Below are positions 36,906 through 49,552 of a DNA stretch of 64,000 nucleotides, one piece after another. The DNA is taken from NCBI GenBank assembly GCA_963556195.1, contig OY744547.1:3479942-3543941 (forward strand), written 5' to 3'. Each line of letters begins with the position of its first letter. The first letter of the stretch is position 1. Below the pieces are notes generated by a model. That model did not search any database, was not told the DNA's origin, and was given only the letters and a program-made list of their open reading frames with translations. Position numbers and translations under genes: made by a program. The stretch comes from Sepiola atlantica (taxonomy: Eukaryota > Mollusca > Cephalopoda > Sepiida > Sepiolidae).

Positions 36906-37250
36906 TATATTTACAATAAAAACCTTGGCCCGAACTATACACATACACGAAACCGTGAAATATGATAACAGACAAAAATAAAAGCCGTGAGGCCCAGCAA
37001 GAAAATATGAGTGTCAAAATCGACAGGTGTTTTCTTGATAGATTACAAAACGAACCTTCTCGGCACCCTGCGAATGTTAGGTCTTCTAAATTCAAGTACC
37101 AGAATACCACAGACGAAATAAATCAAGTAAAATTATCAAAGATGTAGTCCAACAAAGCCTTGATTGGAAACTAGACTGAAATGCAACAAATAACTAATAA
37201 AAGAAGCTGGAGCTTTGAATTAGGTTAAAACGGTGGAATGGGACAAATAC
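36906..37250. other. Unassigned stretch between MITE and LINE remnant
   Basis: Sequence without recognised features. It may be highly decayed LINE or unrelated insert. Confidence 0.3.
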
Positions 37251-37251
37251 G

Positions 37252-37690
37252 ACAGACAATAAAAGGCCATCTAAGAAACATGAAGAACTAAACCAAACTT
37301 TACCCGCCTTCAAGCTAAGACTGTAGAAATGATGCAGCACTGACGGTGCACTCTGAAGAATCATTGCAGCGACGCATCAACTGCTTCGCGGACGCATGCA
37401 GAGAGTTTGGCATGAGCAACAGCTTAAAAAAGACTAAGATCCTCGGCCAAGACGTAAGAAGTACCCTAAACATAACCATTAGCGACTCCAATCTACGACC
37501 GACAATAAAAGGCCATCTAAGAAACATGAAGAACTAAAGCTAACTTTACCCGCCTTCAGGCTAAGACTGCACAAATGATGCAGCACTGACGGTACACTGT
37601 GAGGATGTTGAGGACTTCACATACCTCGGTTCCACCATCTCCAGTAATCTTTTCTGGAGGCAACATCTGGGTCATAATTCTATGACGCTG
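37252..37690 (+). pseudogene. LINE reverse transcriptase remnant (C-terminal RT) with a 247-bp tandem duplication
   Basis: Forward frame 37346-37500 reads HSEESLQRRINCFADACREF, GMSNSLKKTKILGQDVRS and NITISDSN, the part after the catalytic aspartates in this LINE family. VEDFTYLGSTISSNL follows at about 37600-37645. ACAATAAAAGGCCATCTAAG at 37255 recurs at 37502, and GATGCAGCACTGACGG at 37331 recurs at 37576. A block of roughly 247 bp is thus duplicated and interrupts the reading order. Non-functional. Confidence 0.85.
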
Positions 37691-38221
37691 GTCATAATTG
37701 ATCCTGCTATGACGCTGGTTGTGTCTCAGAGGGGGTTATAAAATACAGAAACCTATTTCTATTAATTCCACAACCACCCAATCAATGCAAAGTTCATCAT
37801 TGGCCCCAGATCCCTAAAATTGAATATTATAAAAGTAAAATAAAAGTCAGTTAAAATACTACCTTTGTTTTAAAGAAGATATACGTTCCTCTCCCTTTTT
37901 GTTATTATGCAACCATCTTTTGTTCTTTTTAGCTCCTTACATCAAGTAGATTCATGTTTAGTTTTGAGCGATGCCGGTAACAAAAAAAGAAAAAAAAGCT
38001 GATATGATGTTATCATATGGGTGGAGAATTATATAGGGTTTCTCATTCAATCCCGGGCAACGCCTGCTTTACATGCTGGTTGATGCTATAAGCAACGTGT
38101 TTTGTTCTTCCTCCAAAGATGTTGATTGGACATCTAAGCAGATGAAGATGTTTTTGTTTCTCAAGTAATTACACGTGGTAAGTTTTTGTGAACAGAGCGT
38201 TCCTGCATAGCATCACGTAGG
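37691..38221. other. Mostly unassigned stretch
   Basis: Contains a diverged copy of the AGCTCCTTACATCAAG repeat end at about 37930, and GGCAACGCCTGCTTTACATG near 38058. No gene seen. Confidence 0.4.
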
Positions 38222-39546
38222 AACTGTCTTTCAACAGTGACTCTCGTCATTCGCGTAATAAAATAGTTGCTAATTCACATCAACAGTGACACCTTCGTAA
38301 TTACTCTCGTCATTCGCGTAATAAAATAGTTGCTAATTCACATCAACATTGACACCTTTGTAATTACTCTCGTCATTCGCGTAATAAAATAGTTGCTAAT
38401 TCACATCAACAGTGACACCTTTATAATTACTCTCGTCATTCGCGTAATAAAATAGTTGCTAATTCACATCAACAGTGACACCTTTGTAATTACTCTCGTC
38501 ATTCGCGTAATAAAATAGTTGCTAATTCACATCAACAGTGACACCTTCGTAATTACTCTCGTCATTCGCGTAATAAAATAGTTGCTAATTCACATCAACA
38601 TTGACACCTTTGTAATTACTCTCGTCATTCGCGTAATAAAATAGTTGCTAATTCACATCAACAGTGACACCTTCGTAATTACTCTCGTCATTCGCGTAAT
38701 AAAATAGTTGCTAATTCACATCAACAGTGACACCTTTGTAATTACTCTCGTCATTCGCGTAATAAAATAGTTGCTAATTCACATCAACAGTGACACCTTT
38801 GTAATTACTCTCGTCATTCGCGTAATAAAATAGTTGCTAATTCACATCAACAGTGACACCTTTGTAATTACTCTCGTCATTCGCGTAATAAAATAGTTGC
38901 TAATTCACATCAACAGTGACACCTTTGTAATTACTCTCGTCATTCGCGTAATAAAATAGTTGCTAATTCACATCAACAGTGACACCTTTATAATTACTCT
39001 CGTCATTCGCGTAATAAAATAGTTGCTAATTCACATCAACAGTGACACCTTTGTAATTACTCTCGTCATTCGCGTAATAAAATAGTTGCTAATTCACATC
39101 AACAGTGACACCTTTGTAATTACTCTCGTCATTCGCGTAATAAAATAGTTGCTAATTCACATCAACAGTGACACCTTTATAATTACTCTCGTCATTCGCG
39201 TAATAAAATAGTTGCTAATTCACATCAACAGTGACACCTTTGTAATTACTCTCGTCATTCGCGTAATAAAATAGTTGCTAATTCACATCAACAGTGACAC
39301 CTTTATAATTACTCTCGTCATTCGCGTAATAAAATAGTTGCTAATTCACATCAACAGTGACACCTTTGTAATTACTCTCGTCATTCGCGTAATAAAATAG
39401 TTGCTAATTCACATCAACAGTGACACCTTTATAATTACTCTCGTCATTTGCGTAATAAAATAGTTGCTAATTCACATCAACAGTGACACCTTTGTAATTA
39501 CTCTCGTCATTCGCGTAATAAAATAGTTGCTAATTCACATCAACCG
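38222..39546. repeat. 63-bp satellite array (about 21 units)
   Basis: The unit includes TTACTCTCGTCATTCGCGTA, ATAAAATAGTTGCTAATTC and ACATCAACAGTGACACC, with a strict 63-bp period. Variation is confined to a few bases: CTTTGTAATT, CTTTATAATT or CTTCGTAATT, and CAGTGAC or CATTGAC. Each unit has two CpGs (CTCGTC and TTCGCG). Very high identity suggests recent amplification. Confidence 0.97.
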
Positions 39547-40560
39547 TGACGACCTGTCAGTGAGATCGTTCTTTTCGCAGTTCAACTGGTTTCCAAAATA
39601 GATTACTTGTTTTCTCTGCCCTATTATTGTAATTATTATTAAGCGCAGTGAATTGTAAGTGCCCTGTGATTGGATGAAAATCGGCCAATCACAGACCACT
39701 GCTTCAATCGCTGCAGAAAACACAGGAGAGCGCCTTTTTTGAAAATAACGGTCTCTTCTCTTCTCTGCTCCAGCCTCGCAGCCGATCAACATCGTTCTTC
39801 ATTGCTGTGTCTGGTGAGAGTGCGCTCATGTTTTTGTTAGCGTATATAATACGCGCGAAACCCTCTTGATGTTCTCAACTACTCTTCACAGCATCCTGTT
39901 ACAAGACAACTGGCATTTTCAGTGAGTCCGCAAAGGCACTTCTTTTGCAAGCACCATTCTATTTCTTTCTTCTCTTTTTTATCTACTCAAGTTGTTTGTT
40001 ATCTCTGTTCTTGTCTAGTCACGTTTTTATGCCACCAACGTTACTTCGGCGGGCTACAGTCTTCCTTCTTTCATTTTTACGGGGAAAATCCCAACACTAT
40101 TCAATAATGCACGGCCGATTAATTAGGATGATCTATTTTGCAATCACATTTAGTATCTCTCGCTTACGACGTAAACAGATCTCAGCCTAACCCATTGACG
40201 CATCCATTGGTATTCACCCTAACTCATTTTTAGTAGTTCTCACACGAGGCTGCTCACTGGTAAAGCAGGTGGTGTACCCTGGAGTCTGAGTGACAGAGTT
40301 ATGAAAAGTCTCCACATATTTGCAGTACTATCAACATTGCGATTCATTTAATGATCTCGTGCCGTTTACCATCCTGTTCTTGTTGGTTACAGCCAATGAT
40401 TCCTTCTGAAATATGAGTGGCAATCAGCCTTCTAAAATATCCAGTACTCTTCGTGCCCTTCCAGTCGAAGTTTGGATGGTGCTTTCGCTCATCGGTTTTT
40501 TCTTCCTCTCAGATCTTCCAATACGATTTTCTGCAATACCAACTAATATATCTCTTCGGA
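39547..40560. other. Unassigned stretch, with an interspersed repeat at about 40240-40480
   Basis: GCGTATATAATACGCGCG near 39840 is a TATA-like palindromic stretch with no recognised gene after it. Around 40240-40480 lie CACTGGTAAA, GGCAATCAGCCTTCTAAAAT and CCTTCCAGTC. These resemble 46560-46725 (CACTGGTAAA, GACAATAAGCCTTCTCAGAT, CCTTTCCAGTC). The 54-bp satellite therefore stands between two related segments. Confidence 0.45.
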
Positions 40561-43500
40561 GGTGGGTTATATAGTGAGGTGGGGGAGGTGGTGATTATAT
40601 TATTGGATATTTCGTATATATCTACCTGTGGCGATGAGGTGTTGGTTATTATGTTATAGTATATTTCTTATATATCTACCGGTCGGGTGGGGATGGTGGT
40701 TATTATATTATAGGCTATTTCGTATATATCTACCTGTGGGTTTATGGTGGTGGTTATTGTATTATAGGATATTTCGTATATATTAACCTGTGAGGTTATG
40801 ATGGTGGTTATTGTATTATAGGATATTTCGTATATATCAACCTGTGAGGTTATGGTGGTGGTTATTGTATTATAGGATATTTCGTATATATCAACCTGTG
40901 AGGTTATGGTGGTGGTTATTGTATTATAGGATATTTCGTATATATCAACCTGTGAGGTTATGGTGGTGGTTATTGTATTATAGGATATTTCGTATATATT
41001 AACCTGTGAGGTTATGGTGGTGGTTATTGTATTATAGGATATTTCGTATATATTAACCTGTGAGGTTATGGTGGTGGTTATTGTATTATAGGATATTTCG
41101 TATATATCAACCTGTGAGGTTATGGTGGTGGTTATTGTATTATAGGCTATTTCGTATATATTAACCTGTGAGGTTATGGTGGTGATTATTGTATTATAGG
41201 ATATTTCGTATATATCAACCTGTGGGGTTATGGTGGTGGTTATTGTATTATAGGATATTTCGTATATATCAACCTGTAAGGTTATGGTGGTGGTTATTGT
41301 ATTATAGGATATTTCGTATATATTAACCTGTGAGGTTATGGTGGTGGTTATTGTATTATAGGATATTTCGTATATATCAACCTGTAAGGTTATGGTGGTG
41401 GTTATTGTATTATAGGATATTTCGTATATATCAACCTGTGAGGTTATGGTGGTGGTTATTGTATTATAGGATATTTCGTATATATATCAACCTGTGAGGT
41501 TATGGTGGTGGTTATTGTATTATAGGATATTTCGTATATATCAACCTGTGAGGTTATGGTGGTGGTTATTGTATTATAGGATATTTCGTATATATCAACC
41601 TGTGAGGTTATGGTGGTGGTTATTGTATTATAGGATATTTCGTATATATATCAACCTGTGAGGTTATGGTGGTGGTTATTGTATTATAGGATATTTCGTA
41701 TATATCAACCTGTGAGGTTATGGTGGTGGTTATTGTATTATAGGATATTTCGTATATATATCAACCTGTGAGGTTATGGTGGTGGTTATTGTATTATAGG
41801 ATATTTCGTATATATCAACCTGTGAGGTTATGGTGGTGGTTATTGTATTATAGGATATTTCGTATATATCAACCTGTGAGGTTATGGTGGTGGTTATTGT
41901 ATTATAGGATATTTCGTATATATATCAACCTGTGAGGTTATGGTGGTGGTTATTGTATTATAGGATATTTCGTATATATCAACCTGTGAGGTTATGGTGG
42001 TGGTTATTGTATTATAGGATATTTCGTATATATCAACCTGTGAGGTTATGGTGGTGGTTATTGTATTATAGGCTATTTCGTATATATCAACCTGTGAGGT
42101 TATGGTGGTGGTTATTGTATTATAGGATATTTCGTATATATATCAACCTGTGAGGTTATGGTGGTGGTTATTGTATTATAGGATATTTCGTATATATCTA
42201 CCTGTGAGGTTATGGTGGTGGTTATTGTATTATAGGATATTTCGTATATATCAACCTGTGAGGTTATGGTGGTGGTTATTGTATTATAGGATATTTCGTA
42301 TATATCAACCTGTGAGGTTATGGTGGTGGTTATTGTATTATAGGATATTTCGTATATATATCAACCTGTGAGGTTATGGTGGTGGTTATTGTATTATAGG
42401 ATATTTCGTATATATCAACCTGTGAGGTTATGGTGGTGGTTATTGTATTATAGGATATTTCGTATATATCAACCTGTGAGGTTATGGTGGTGGTTATTGT
42501 ATTATAGGCTATTTCGTATATATCAACCTGTGAGGTTATGGTGGTGGTTATTGTATTATAGGATATTTCGTATATATATCAACCTGTGAGGTTATGGTGG
42601 TGGTTATTGTATTATAGGATATTTCGTATATATCAACCTGTGAGGTTATGGTGGTGGTTATTGTATTATAGGCTATTTCGTATATATCAACCTGTGAGGT
42701 TATGGTGGTGGTTATTGTATTATAGGCTATTTCGTATATATCAACCTGTGAGGTTATGGTGGTGGTTATTGTATTATAGGATATTTCGTATATATATCAA
42801 CCTGTGAGGTTATGGTGGTGGTTATTGTATTATAGGATATTTCGTATATATCAACCTGTGAGGTTATGGTGGTGGTTATTGTATTATAGGATATTTCGTA
42901 TATATCAACCTGTGAGGTTATGGTGGTGGTTATTGTATTATAGGATATTTCGTATATATATCAACCTGTGAGGTTATGGTGGTGGTTATTGTATTATAGG
43001 ATATTTCGTATATATCAACCTGTGAGGTTATGGTGGTGGTTATTGTATTATAGGATATTTCGTATATATATCAACCTGTGAGGTTATGGTGGTGGTTATT
43101 GTATTATAGGATATTTCGTATATATCAACCTGTGAGGTTATGGTGGTGGTTATTGTATTATAGGATATTTCGTATATATCAACCTGTGAGGTTATGGTGG
43201 TGGTTATTGTATTATAGGATATTTCGTATATATATCAACCTGTGAGGTTATGGTGGTGGTTATTGTATTATAGGATATTTCGTATATATCAACCTGTGAG
43301 GTTATGGTGGTGGTTATTGTATTATAGGATATTTCGTATATATCAACCTGTGAGGTTATGGTGGTGGTTATTGTATTATAGGATATTTCGTATATATCAA
43401 CCTGTGAGGTTATGGTGGTGGTTATTGTATTATAGGCTATTTCGTATATATCTACCTGTGAGGTTATGGTGGTGGTTATTGTATTATAGGATATTTCGTA

Positions 43501-46385
43501 TATATCAACCTGTGAGGTTATGGTGGTGGTTATTGTATTATAAGATATTTCGTATATATCTACCTGTGGGATTATGGTGGTGGTTATTGTATTATAGGAT
43601 ATTTCGTATATATCAACCTGTGAGGTTATGGTGGTGGTTATTGTATTATAGGATATTTCGTATATATCAACCTGTGAGGTTATGGTGGTGGTTATTGTAT
43701 TATAGGCTATTTCGTATATATCAACCTGTGAGGTTATGGTGGTGGTTATTGTATTATAGGATATTTCGTATATATATCAACCTGTGAGGTTATGGTGGTG
43801 GTTATTGTATTATAGGATATTTCGTATATATCTACCTGTGAGGTTATGGTGGTGGTTATTGTATTATAGGATATTTCGTATATATCAACCTGTGAGGTTA
43901 TGGTGGTGGTTATTGTATTATAAGATATTTCGTATATATCTACCTGTGGGATTATGGTGGTGGTTATTGTATTATAGGATATTTCGTATATATCAACCTG
44001 TGAGGTTATGGTGGTGGTTATTGTATTATAGGATATTTCGTATATATCAACCTGTGAGGTTATGGTGGTGGTTATTGTATTATAAGATATTTCGTATATA
44101 TCTACCTGTGGGATTATGGTGGTGGTTATTGTATTATAGGATATTTCGTATATATCAACCTGTGAGGTTATGGTGGTGGTTATTGTATTATAAGATATTT
44201 CGTATATATCTACCTGTGGGATTATGGTGGTGGTTATTGTATTATAGGATATTTCGTATATATCAACCTGTGAGGTTATGGTGGTGGTTATTGTATTATA
44301 AGATATTTCGTATATATCTACCTGTGGGATTATGGTGGTGGTTATTGTATTATAGGATATTTCGTATATATCAACCTGTGAGGTTATGGTGGTGGTTATT
44401 GTATTATAGGATATTTCGTATATATCAACCTGTGAGGTTATGGTGGTGGTTATTGTATTATAAGATATTTCGTATATATCTACCTGTGGGATTATGGTGG
44501 TGGTTATTGTATTATAGGCTATTTCGTATATATCAACCTGTGAGGTTATGGTGGTGGTTATTGTATTATAGGATATTTCGTATATATCAACCTGTGAGGT
44601 TATGGTGGTGGTTATTGTATTATAGGCTATTTCGTATATATCAACCTGTGAGGTTATGGTGGTGGTTATTGTATTATAGGATATTTCGTATATATATCAA
44701 CCTGTGAGGTTATGGTGGTGGTTATTGTATTATAGGATATTTCGTATATATCTACCTGTGAGGTTATGGTGGTGGTTATTGTATTATAGGATATTTCGTA
44801 TATATCAACCTGTGAGGTTATGGTGGTGGTTATTGTATTATAAGATATTTCGTATATATCTACCTGTGGGATTATGGTGGTGGTTATTGTATTATAGGAT
44901 ATTTCGTATATATCAACCTGTGAGGTTATGGTGGTGGTTATTGTATTATAGGATATTTCGTATATATCAACCTGTGAGGTTATGGTGGTGGTTATTGTAT
45001 TATAAGATATTTCGTATATATCTACCTGTGGGATTATGGTGGTGGTTATTGTATTATAGGATATTTCGTATATATCAACCTGTGAGGTTATGGTGGTGGT
45101 TATTGTATTATAGGATATTTCGTATATATCAACCTGTGAGGTTATGGTGGTGGTTATTGTATTATAAGATATTTCGTATATATCTACCTGTGGGATTATG
45201 GTGGTGGTTATTGTATTATAGGATATTTCGTATATATCAACCTGTGAGGTTATGGTGGTGGTTATTGTATTATAGGATATTTCGTATATATCAACCTGTG
45301 AGGTTATGGTGGTGGTTATTGTATTATAGGATATTTCGTATATATATCAACCTGTGAGGTTATGGTGGTGGTTATTGTATTATAGGATATTTCGTATATA
45401 TCAACCTGTGAGGTTATGGTGGTGGTTATTGTATTATAGGCTATTTCGTATATATCAACCTGTGAGGTTATGGTGGTGGTTATTGTATTATAGGATATTT
45501 CGTATATATATCAACCTGTGAGGTTATGGTGGTGGTTATTGTATTATAGGATATTTCGTATATATCAACCTGTGAGGTTATGGTGGTGGTTATTGTATTA
45601 TAGGATATTTCGTATATATATCAACCTGTGAGGTTATGGGGTGGTTATTGTATTATAGGATATTTCGTATATGTCAACCTGTGGGGTTATGGTGGTGGTT
45701 ATTGTATTATAGGATATTTCGTATATATCAACCTGTGAGGTTATGGTGGTGGTTATTGTATTATAGGATATTTCGTATATGTCAACCTGTGAGGTTATGG
45801 TGGTGGTTATTGTATTATAGGATATTTCGTATATGTCAACCTGTGGGGTTATGGTGGTGGTTATTGTATTATAGGATATTTCGTATATATCAACCTGTGA
45901 GGTTATGGTGGTGGTTATTGTATTATAGGATATTTCGTATATATATCAACCTGTGAGGTTATGGTGGTGGTTATTGTATTATAGGATATTTCGTATATGT
46001 CAACCTGTGGGGTTATGGTGGTGGTTATTGTATTATAGGATATTTCGTATATATCAACCTGTGAGGTTATGGTGGTGGTTATTGTATTATAGGATATTTC
46101 GTATATGTCAACCTGTGAGGTTATGGTGGTGGTTATTGTATTATTGGATATTTCGTATATATCAACCTGTGAGGTTATGGTAGTGGTTATTGTATTATAG
46201 GATATTTCGTATATATCTAATTGTAGGGTGTGGATGGTGGTTATTATATCATAGAATATTTCTTATATATCTACCTGTGGGGTGGGGGATGTTTTTATCA
46301 TATTATAGGATATTTCTTATATATTTACTTGTGGGGTTTAGGTGGTGTTTATTACATTATAGGATATTTCTTATATATCTACCTC
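40561..46385. repeat. 54-bp satellite array (about 106 units) with 218-bp higher-order repeats
   Basis: The unit includes CAACCTGTGAGGTTATGGTG, GTGGTTATTGTATTATAGG and ATATTTCGTATATAT. Most units are 54 bp; some are 56 bp because of an extra TA. From about 41930 to 42800 the 56-bp unit recurs every fourth unit, a period of 218 bp. Between about 43540 and 45190 a linked variant (AAGATATTTCG with CTACCTGTGGGATT) recurs nine times. Units at both ends (40561-40780 and 46200-46385) are diverged. The Trp/Tyr/Arg-rich open frames are by-products of the 54-bp period and break wherever a 56-bp unit occurs. Confidence 0.97.
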
Positions 46386-46559
46386 GACAGTCTTAGCATG
46401 TTCCATTTACATTTATAATGTTCATGATGTGATATGTGGGTAGCTCCCACACTCAAATACTTATCTTTATATTTCTGCTGTTTTCGTCAGTATCGTGGTT
46501 TCTAATTATTGCAATTAATCGTTACTCACTTGGAGTTCTTATGTTAGTAATGATAAGTC

Positions 46560-46740
46560 ATCGCCCACTGGTAAAAAAACTCTCCGAGACTTTCAATCAC
46601 CATTGGACTTTGTGTTATTGCAACAGACGTTTACCATTGATTTATCGCTGATAACATCTTGAGATGTAAGTGACAATAAGCCTTCTCAGATATCTGGTTA
46701 GCTTACTGCCTTTCCAGTCTAACTTAGGAACAGACCCTGT
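46560..46740 (-). repeat. Interspersed repeat flanking the 54-bp satellite
   Basis: Its reverse complement matches 22250-22310 (ATCAATGGTAAA and GTTGCAATAAC). Its right part matches 40420-40480 on the left side of the satellite. Confidence 0.55.
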
Positions 46741-46779
46741 TGAATAACAATTTCCGTAATAGAATCGTTGACAACCAAA

Positions 46780-46945
46780 TAAAACTATAGCTAACTATGA
46801 AAGGAGTCATATTGGTGGAGGGGAAATCTGAGTAGGGAGTTGAGTAGCAAGATTTTTGAACTTTCTGTGTGTTGAAACAGAAAACAAAAGAGAATTCCAC
46901 AGACAAGCGTTCCGAAGAAATTAGCTATCAGAGTAGAAAAATAAT
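46780..46945 (-). pseudogene. LINE C-terminal fragment, second LINE family (minus)
   Basis: Minus-strand frame includes CLWNSLLFSVSTHRKFKNLA followed by TQLPTQISPPPI and a stop, the LWNSL...FK...L signature found at the end of jockey/CR1-like ORF2 (compare GLWNSL...KFKTNVNRHL at 54.6 kb). Homologous plus-strand copies lie at 49553-49624 and 50130-50330. Confidence 0.6.
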
Positions 46946-47445
46946 CCATTATCTATAATTTTACCAAATTGTTGAGTGGTTAATTGAGTATTGCACCAGT
47001 AATTATATTTCCGCAAAGATGTCTTGTTTCTGTAAAGTATATGATTTAATTCCTTTATCTAAAAGCCAATAGGAGCCGCAAAGGAACCAAAACCGAGTTT
47101 TTTTTTTTAAAATAAAGAATTTATTTGTATGATAAATATACACAGACATCGATTACAGAAATCTTGGTGAAGAAAGAGAAAGATAGATATAGATAGAGAC
47201 AGCCATTGCTGCCGCTATACTATTACATAACTCGCTTTGACTAACCCAACTTGGTTTTTAGGCGAGCACCTAATTTTTGCGTCCATTCGCTTTCTAGTCT
47301 GACTGGAACTAGACAAACCCATTCGGAGGATATGACGGCAGATCTTCTTCCGTTATCTATCGAGGTCATGCTTTTAACCTTACAGCAGTCAATCATTCCG
47401 CTATTAGTATTGCGAACTTCACGTAATCTGTTTTGTCCAATCAGA
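46892..47445. repeat. Left arm of a large inverted duplication
   Basis: This arm is the reverse complement, with few differences, of 49624-50177. It includes a LINE tail, a spacer (AGACATCTTTGCGGAAATAT in arm 2 orientation), an A-run and a SINE-like unit. Weaker similarity extends left to about 46780 and right to about 50325 in the other arm. Spacer between arms is about 2.2 kb. Confidence 0.85.
47097..47404 (-). repeat. Poly(A)-tailed SINE-like element, copy A (minus)
   Basis: On the minus strand it starts GCGGAATGATTGACTGCTGT and ends AATAAATTCTTTATTT plus an A-run (T-run at 47097-47109 on +). Copies B (47632-47917, -) and C (49668-49970, +) share the same start and tail, consistent with retroposition. 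The 66-residue frame through it (MVFRRAPNFCVHS...) is kept in all three copies, but only because they are near-identical. Confidence 0.7.
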
Positions 47446-47631
47446 TTCTAAATTTGCTTATTTTCCCATGAGCCCCTGTTTGCATAACACTATACTACTG
47501 CATATTATTTTAACGACGTATATGTTGCGTTGTGAAGTCGTATGAGGTGTGTATAATATCGTTATTCACACCTGTTGCTGCCACCCACGCGTGTCATCAT
47601 CTTTGCCTTAAACAAATTAAAAGGAACACCA

Positions 47632-47917
47632 GTTTTTTTTAAAATAAATAATTTATTCGTATGATAAATATACGCAGACATCGATTACAGAAATCTTGGT
47701 GAAGAGAGAGAAAGAATAGATATAGATAGAGACAGCCATTGCCTGCCACTATACTAACCCAACTTGGTTTTTAGGCGAGCACCTAATTTTTGCGTCCATT
47801 CGCTTTCTAGTCTGACTAGAACTAAACAAACCCATTCGGAGGATATGACGTCAGATCTTCTTCCGTTATCTATCGAGGTCATGCTTTTAACCTTACAACA
47901 GTCAATCATTCCGCTAG
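47632..47917 (-). repeat. Poly(A)-tailed SINE-like element, copy B (minus)
   Basis: Same element as copy A but with unrelated 5' flank (AGCTACAAACTA in minus orientation). This independently fixes the element start at GCGGAATG. The T-run at 47632-47640 is the tail. Confidence 0.7.
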
Positions 47918-47934
47918 TTTGTAGCTATGAACGA

Positions 47935-48535
47935 ATCCACTATTGTATGCCCTTATTATATAACCGAATCTTATATAATAACTTTGTGTGAAAATGTATA
48001 TTCGCGTTTTACTTTTTTTTGAATAGATAAATATAATATATGAATATATATTTCATTTCAAGAAGAATATAAATTATGTTAGACTTTTTAATCTAAAATA
48101 TATTTGTTTGAAACGAAGTCAATTTTAAAATACGGGTTTCGTTTCCACGTGGAAAGCGTTGCGTTTCGGTGTCGCCAGGTGTTTCTTCCAGCTGCTTACG
48201 CGATTGGAGTGTTCCAATCTTGTTATTAAATCGATTTCCGATGAAAGCAATTCTGTGGAAATATCCAATGTTTATTCGACAAAAGAAAAGAAAAAACAAA
48301 CTCGCCTGTCTTTTATTCTTAGAGTAAAAACAAGTTAGGCATGTGCGGTCCGTCCGCAACAATCACTAATAGAATACTGTAATCACAGTTTACTTATTTG
48401 GTTTACTGACCAGTCACCACGCATCGAGGCCAACGGTTACTCGAGGATAAGTTAATCAGTTGAATGATGGTGAGTACTATGAGAGGATTGAACATCTCTA
48501 GATATATTCCACTCAAAACAACGACAGATCTAAAT
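47935..48535. other. Unassigned AT-rich stretch
   Basis: No recognised gene. The reverse 89-codon frame at 48093-48362 resembles no family known to me. Confidence 0.35.
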
Positions 48536-48680
48536 AAACAGCAGTTCTTCCCCCTTTGTCAAAAACATTGCTCATCGAATGTGAGGACTAAACGACAAAA
48601 TAGGGGCAACAAATAAGGACGAAACCGGAAGTAAATCAGGGGTCTCTTTTTAATTTGATGAACGTTGAGTAAACATTGAT
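48536..48680 (-). repeat. Interspersed repeat, minus copy of the 32880-32990 element
   Basis: CAGTTCTTCCCCCTTTGTCA and GAATGTGAGGACTAAACGAC are the reverse complement of the 32939-32990 segment with small changes. Confidence 0.65.
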
Positions 48681-48689
48681 GAATCTAAC

Positions 48690-49069
48690 ATATTAATGTG
48701 ATGATTTGCAATTTGATTCAATTTGGGACAACATATCAACTCTGCAAGTACCAGCCAATAGTTTTCGGGTTATGGTGGTGGCCCAAAAATATAATCAACT
48801 AAACGACTATTGATCACACATTATTGGTGCATTTTATGAATAAAGATATGTGGGGGTGTATGTAGTGTCAACAATTTGGTCAAAAGCGTTGTTTTCCTTC
48901 TTTCGCCAGGTAAAAAAAAAAAAATATATATTTAACGACATTTCGGGCACGTCTACTTCACTTATGTGTCACTATTTTGTTCATACAAGTGGAATTCTTG
49001 TTTTATACTTCACCAACAACATCTTGATAAGCAACTCACTGGTAATGTATGACATTTGTACATGCTTAA
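48690..49069. other. Unassigned stretch
   Basis: Contains an A-run followed by TATATA (about 48912-48931). No gene recognised. Confidence 0.35.
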
Positions 49070-49408
49070 GTGGAAACGACATCAGCCCTAGTTAGATGGG
49101 AACGGTGGAGGTCTTGGACTGCCAAAAGTGTTCAAGTTGGTAAAGGATATGCATCCAGCCGTAAAATTGCCTTAAATACAATGTCTAGTCGAAATACAGC
49201 AGGAAAAAAGGAAGGCAGTGTCAGTAGCACTAATGCTGCTGGTAATGTCTTGGGCTTCGTAGATCCCAGGATGCGTGGATCTTCAGGGCCTATGGATTCC
49301 ATCAAGCCTTGCCAAAGACAGGAGTGGAGAGGAAGACTTAGATTTCGAGACTAGACAATCAGGCCCCACCCTCATCAGAGGATTAGTTGTGTTGCCTGAT
49401 TCAACAAA
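49070..49408 (+). repeat. Possible retroposon 3' region ending at a (TTG)n/(GAT)n tract
   Basis: Non-repetitive sequence ends with CCTGATTCAACAAATAAACC (AATAAA signal) directly before TTG repeats, a pattern seen for retroposon 3' tails. Local frames such as LPKVFKLVKDMHPAVKLP near 49108 look protein-like but are broken by stops. Identity unknown. Confidence 0.4.
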
Positions 49409-49441
49409 TAAACCGGTTGTTGTTGTTGTTGTTGTTGTTGT

Positions 49442-49497
<56 letters not shown>

Positions 49498-49498
49498 T

Positions 49499-49547
<49 letters not shown>

Positions 49548-49548
49548 T
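49409..49548. repeat. (TTG)n-(ATG)n trinucleotide microsatellite
   Basis: About eight TTG units then about 35 ATG/GAT units. Frames of poly-Asp, poly-Met or poly-Ser here are artefacts. Confidence 0.97.
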
Positions 49549-49552
49549 AGAT

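Noticed and set aside
38222..39546. CRISPR-like array of 63-bp repeats
   Set aside because: The whole unit repeats without unique spacers, and the context is eukaryotic.
43784..44707. Trp/Tyr-rich membrane protein
   Set aside because: 54-bp satellite translation; broken wherever a 56-bp unit occurs and no unique coding sequence flanks it.
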